A DNA stretch of 6,891 nt from Paracoccaceae bacterium (GTDB lineage Bacteria; Pseudomonadota; Alphaproteobacteria; Rhodobacterales; Rhodobacteraceae), in NCBI GenBank assembly GCA_026997055.1, contig JALWJU010000157.1, positions 1-6,891 of the forward strand, read 5' to 3'. Of the stretch, positions 5,466-6,891 are shown piece after piece (the first letter of the stretch is position 1; each line of letters starts with the position of its first letter). Below the pieces are notes generated by a model. It searched no databases, was not told the DNA's origin, and saw nothing but the letters and a program-made list of their open reading frames with translations. The position numbers and the translations under genes are program-made.

Positions 5466-6656
5466 CTATGCCTCCAGGGCCGCGACCCCCGGCAGCACCT
5501 TGCCCTCCATCCATTCGAGGAAGGCGCCGCCTGCGGTGGAGATATAGGAGAAGTCGCCGCCGTACCCCGAAGCGTTGATCGCCGCCACCGTGTCGCCGCC
5601 GCCGGCGACCGAGACCAGCTTTCCCGCATTGGTCAGGCGGGCGATTTCGCCGACCATGGCGAAGGTGGCGGCCTCGAACGGCTTCATCTCGAAGACGCCG
5701 AGCGGGCCGTTCATCACCACGGTTTTCGCCCCCGCAAGCGTGGCCTTGATCCGCGCCACCGTCTCGGGGCCGGCATCGAGGATCATGGCATCGGCAGGGC
5801 AGGCATCGGCCGCGACCACCTCGTGGGGGGCGTTTTCGCGGAACTCGCGCGCCACCACGATATCGCCGGGCAGGATGATCTCGCAATTCGCCGCCTCGGC
5901 CCTGGCGAGGATCTCGCGGGCGGTTTCGGCCATGTCGTGCTCGCACAGCGACTTGCCCACGCCCAGCCCCTGCGCGGCGAGGAAGGTATTGGCCATGCCG
6001 CCGCCGATCACCAGGTGATCGACCTTGCCCACGAGATTGCCCAGCAGGTCGAGCTTGGTCGAGACCTTGGCCCCGCCCACCACGGCGACCACCGGGCGTT
6101 CGGGATCGCCCAGCGCCTTTTGCAGCGCTGAAAGCTCGGCCTGCATCAGCCGGCCGGCGCAGGAAGGCAGCAGGCGGGCGATGCCCTCGGTCGAGGCATG
6201 CGCCCGGTGGGCGGCGGAAAAGGCGTCGTTCACATAGGCATCGCCCAGCGCCGCCAGCGCGGCGGCAAAGGCGGGATCGTTCTCGGTCTCTTCCTTGTGA
6301 AAGCGGGTGTTTTCGAGCAGCAGCACCTCGCCCGGCTCAAGTGCGGCCACCGCCTGCTTGGCCGGGGCGCCGATGCAGTCGGGCGCGAATTTCACCGGCA
6401 TGTCGAAGGCCTGCGCCAGCGCCGGGACCAGCGGCTTCAGCGACATTTCCGGCACCACCTGCCCCTTGGGCCGGCCGAAATGGGCGAGCAGCACCGGCTT
6501 GCCGCCCCTGGCCACGATATCCTTCACCGTGGGCACGATGCGCCGGATGCGGGTATCGTCGGTGACCCGGCCATCCTCGACCGGCACGTTGATATCCACC
6601 CGCACCAGCACCACCTTGCCGTCAAGCTCCATGTCGTCCAGCGTCTTCCAGCCCAT
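5466..6656 (-). CDS. pgk: phosphoglycerate kinase
   Basis: Cytoplasmic glycolytic and gluconeogenic enzyme that reversibly transfers phosphate from 1,3-bisphosphoglycerate to ADP. With ATG 6656 it has 396 residues, the usual size of the monomeric bacterial enzyme. The N-terminal lobe carries RVDINVP (19-25; Ile replaces the more common Phe of the family signature), R36, HFGRPKG (59-65), R118 in ENTRF, and R151 in NDAFSAAHRAH, all substrate-binding positions. The C-terminal nucleotide lobe carries GGAKVSTK (194-201, with K197 and K201), GGGMANTF (218-225), NGPLGVFE (316-323) and the phosphate loop GGGDT (352-356). A longer frame opens upstream at 6692, but GGAGG (6667-6661 region) sits five bases before ATG 6656, and MGWKTLDD fits the family start. 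No gap or fba gene is visible beside it; the neighbours are the tct operon downstream and a divergent cyclophilin gene. Confidence 0.98.
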   Translation of the reverse strand: MGWKTLDDMELDGKVVLVRVDINVPVEDGRVTDDTRIRRIVPTVKDIVARGGKPVLLAHFGRPKGQVVPEMSLKPLVPALAQAFDMPVKFAPDCIGAPAKQAVAALEPGEVLLLENTRFHKEETENDPAFAAALAALGDAYVNDAFSAAHRAHASTEGIARLLPSCAGRLMQAELSALQKALGDPERPVVAVVGGAKVSTKLDLLGNLVGKVDHLVIGGGMANTFLAAQGLGVGKSLCEHDMAETAREILARAEAANCEIILPGDIVVAREFRENAPHEVVAADACPADAMILDAGPETVARIKATLAGAKTVVMNGPLGVFEMKPFEAATFAMVGEIARLTNAGKLVSVAGGGDTVAAINASGYGGDFSYISTAGGAFLEWMEGKVLPGVAALEA

Positions 6657-6712
6657 GCTATCCTCCCGATACAGATTTCGCCCCAGACACAATATTTGCC
6701 CGCCCCGGTCAA
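6657..6712 (-). promoter_or_regulatory. pgk upstream region, tentative promoter
   Basis: This is an AT-richer stretch between the divergent pgk and cyclophilin starts. On the minus strand TTGACC (6712-6707), the same -35 word as in the tctC promoter, is present. No good -10 lies at standard distance: 17 bases on is the poor TGTCTG (6689-6684), while the better TATTGT (6694-6689) is only 12 bases away. The ribosome binding site GGGAGG (6668-6662 region) before pgk is clear. The promoter assignment is weak. Confidence 0.3.
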
Positions 6713-6730
6713 TGCGGCAAAGAGGACCCC

Positions 6731-6757
6731 TTTTCCTTTCGCCCCGCGCGCCTTAGG
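6731..6757 (+). promoter_or_regulatory. putative promoter of the cyclophilin gene (TTTTC-N18-TAGG)
   Basis: TTTTC (6731-6735) and TAGG (6754-6757, extended to TTAGGTAT) are 18 bases apart, as before ndk. The spacer also shares a CCCCGCGCGC-like stretch with the ndk copy. The start codon lies 31 bases further on, giving a short leader. The repeated arrangement at two plus-strand genes is the main support. Confidence 0.45.
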
Positions 6758-6788
6758 TATCTGCCAACAGCAAGCGAAAGGACAGCAC

Positions 6789-6891
6789 ATGGCCGAAATC
6801 AGGGACCCCGAAAACACCATCCTCATGGAGCTCAAGGACGGCACGGTGGTGATCGAGCTGATGCCCGACATTGCGCCCGAGCACAGCGCGC
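6789..6891 (+). CDS. peptidyl-prolyl cis-trans isomerase, cyclophilin type (N terminus only)
   Basis: The first 34 residues of a gene that continues past the right edge. The frame begins MAEIRDPENTILMELKDG and goes on as TVVIELMPDIAPEHSA, matching the first beta hairpin and start of the first helix of cyclophilins (compare the DIVIK...APETV pattern of PpiB). Such proteins catalyse proline isomerisation during folding. There is no signal peptide, so a cytoplasmic form of about 170 residues is expected. The catalytic Arg and the Phe/Trp residues are outside the window and cannot be checked. ATG 6789 is preceded by GAAAGGA (6776-6782), six bases away, a strong ribosome binding site. The gene is divergent from pgk, an adjacency I recall from other Rhodobacterales. 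Confidence 0.85.
   Translation, partial: MAEIRDPENTILMELKDGTVVIELMPDIAPEHSA

Noticed and set aside
1..6891. CRISPR arrays, tRNA genes, insertion sequences, toxin-antitoxin or defence genes
   Set aside because: No regularly spaced repeats, cloverleaf sequences, transposase motifs or defence domains were seen on either strand. Nearly all of the window is accounted for by known gene families.

Overview
This GC-rich window looks like chromosomal DNA of an alphaproteobacterium, probably Rhodobacterales (Roseobacter/Rhodobacter type). The grounds are the strong G/C bias at third codon positions, the style of the proteins (YheS-type ABC-F, Ndk, Pgk, and a cyclophilin starting MAEIRDPENTILMELKDG), and a GC-rich hairpin repeat after ndk of a kind I associate with that order. 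The taxonomic call is inference from the sequence alone.

Layout, left to right. (1) 1-1653, minus strand: most of an ABC-F ATPase gene of the YheS/Uup kind, running off the left edge. (2) 1654-1781: a divergent intergenic region with a promoter-like motif for ndk. (3) 1782-2204, plus strand: ndk, complete, with all the expected active-site residues. (4) 2205-2327: a convergent gap with three consecutive hairpins, the first a good bidirectional terminator candidate. (5) 2328-5227, minus strand: a complete tripartite tricarboxylate transporter operon, transcribed tctC, tctB, tctA. (6) 5228-5465: a 238-base gap with a sigma-70-like promoter for the operon, a leader of about 160 bases, and a hairpin arrangement next to the tctC ribosome binding site. 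(7) 5466-6656, minus strand: pgk, complete, 396 residues. (8) 6657-6788: a divergent promoter region. (9) 6789 to the right edge, plus strand: the first 34 residues of a cyclophilin-type peptidyl-prolyl isomerase.

Functionally, ndk, pgk, the ABC-F gene and the cyclophilin gene are separate housekeeping units (nucleotide balance, glycolysis/gluconeogenesis, ribosome-associated ATPase, protein folding). The tct operon is the one accessory-type unit. TctC is the periplasmic solute-binding protein, and TctB and TctA are the small and large membrane subunits of a secondary carboxylate importer. No tctDE-type two-component regulator is present here, and the substrate cannot be read from the sequence.

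I see no undescribed multi-gene system. The most interesting signals are non-coding: a potential RNA switch at the tctC start, a composite hairpin repeat after ndk, a promoter-like motif shared by ndk and the cyclophilin gene with identical spacing, and a perfect 15-bp inverted repeat inside the ABC-F reading frame.
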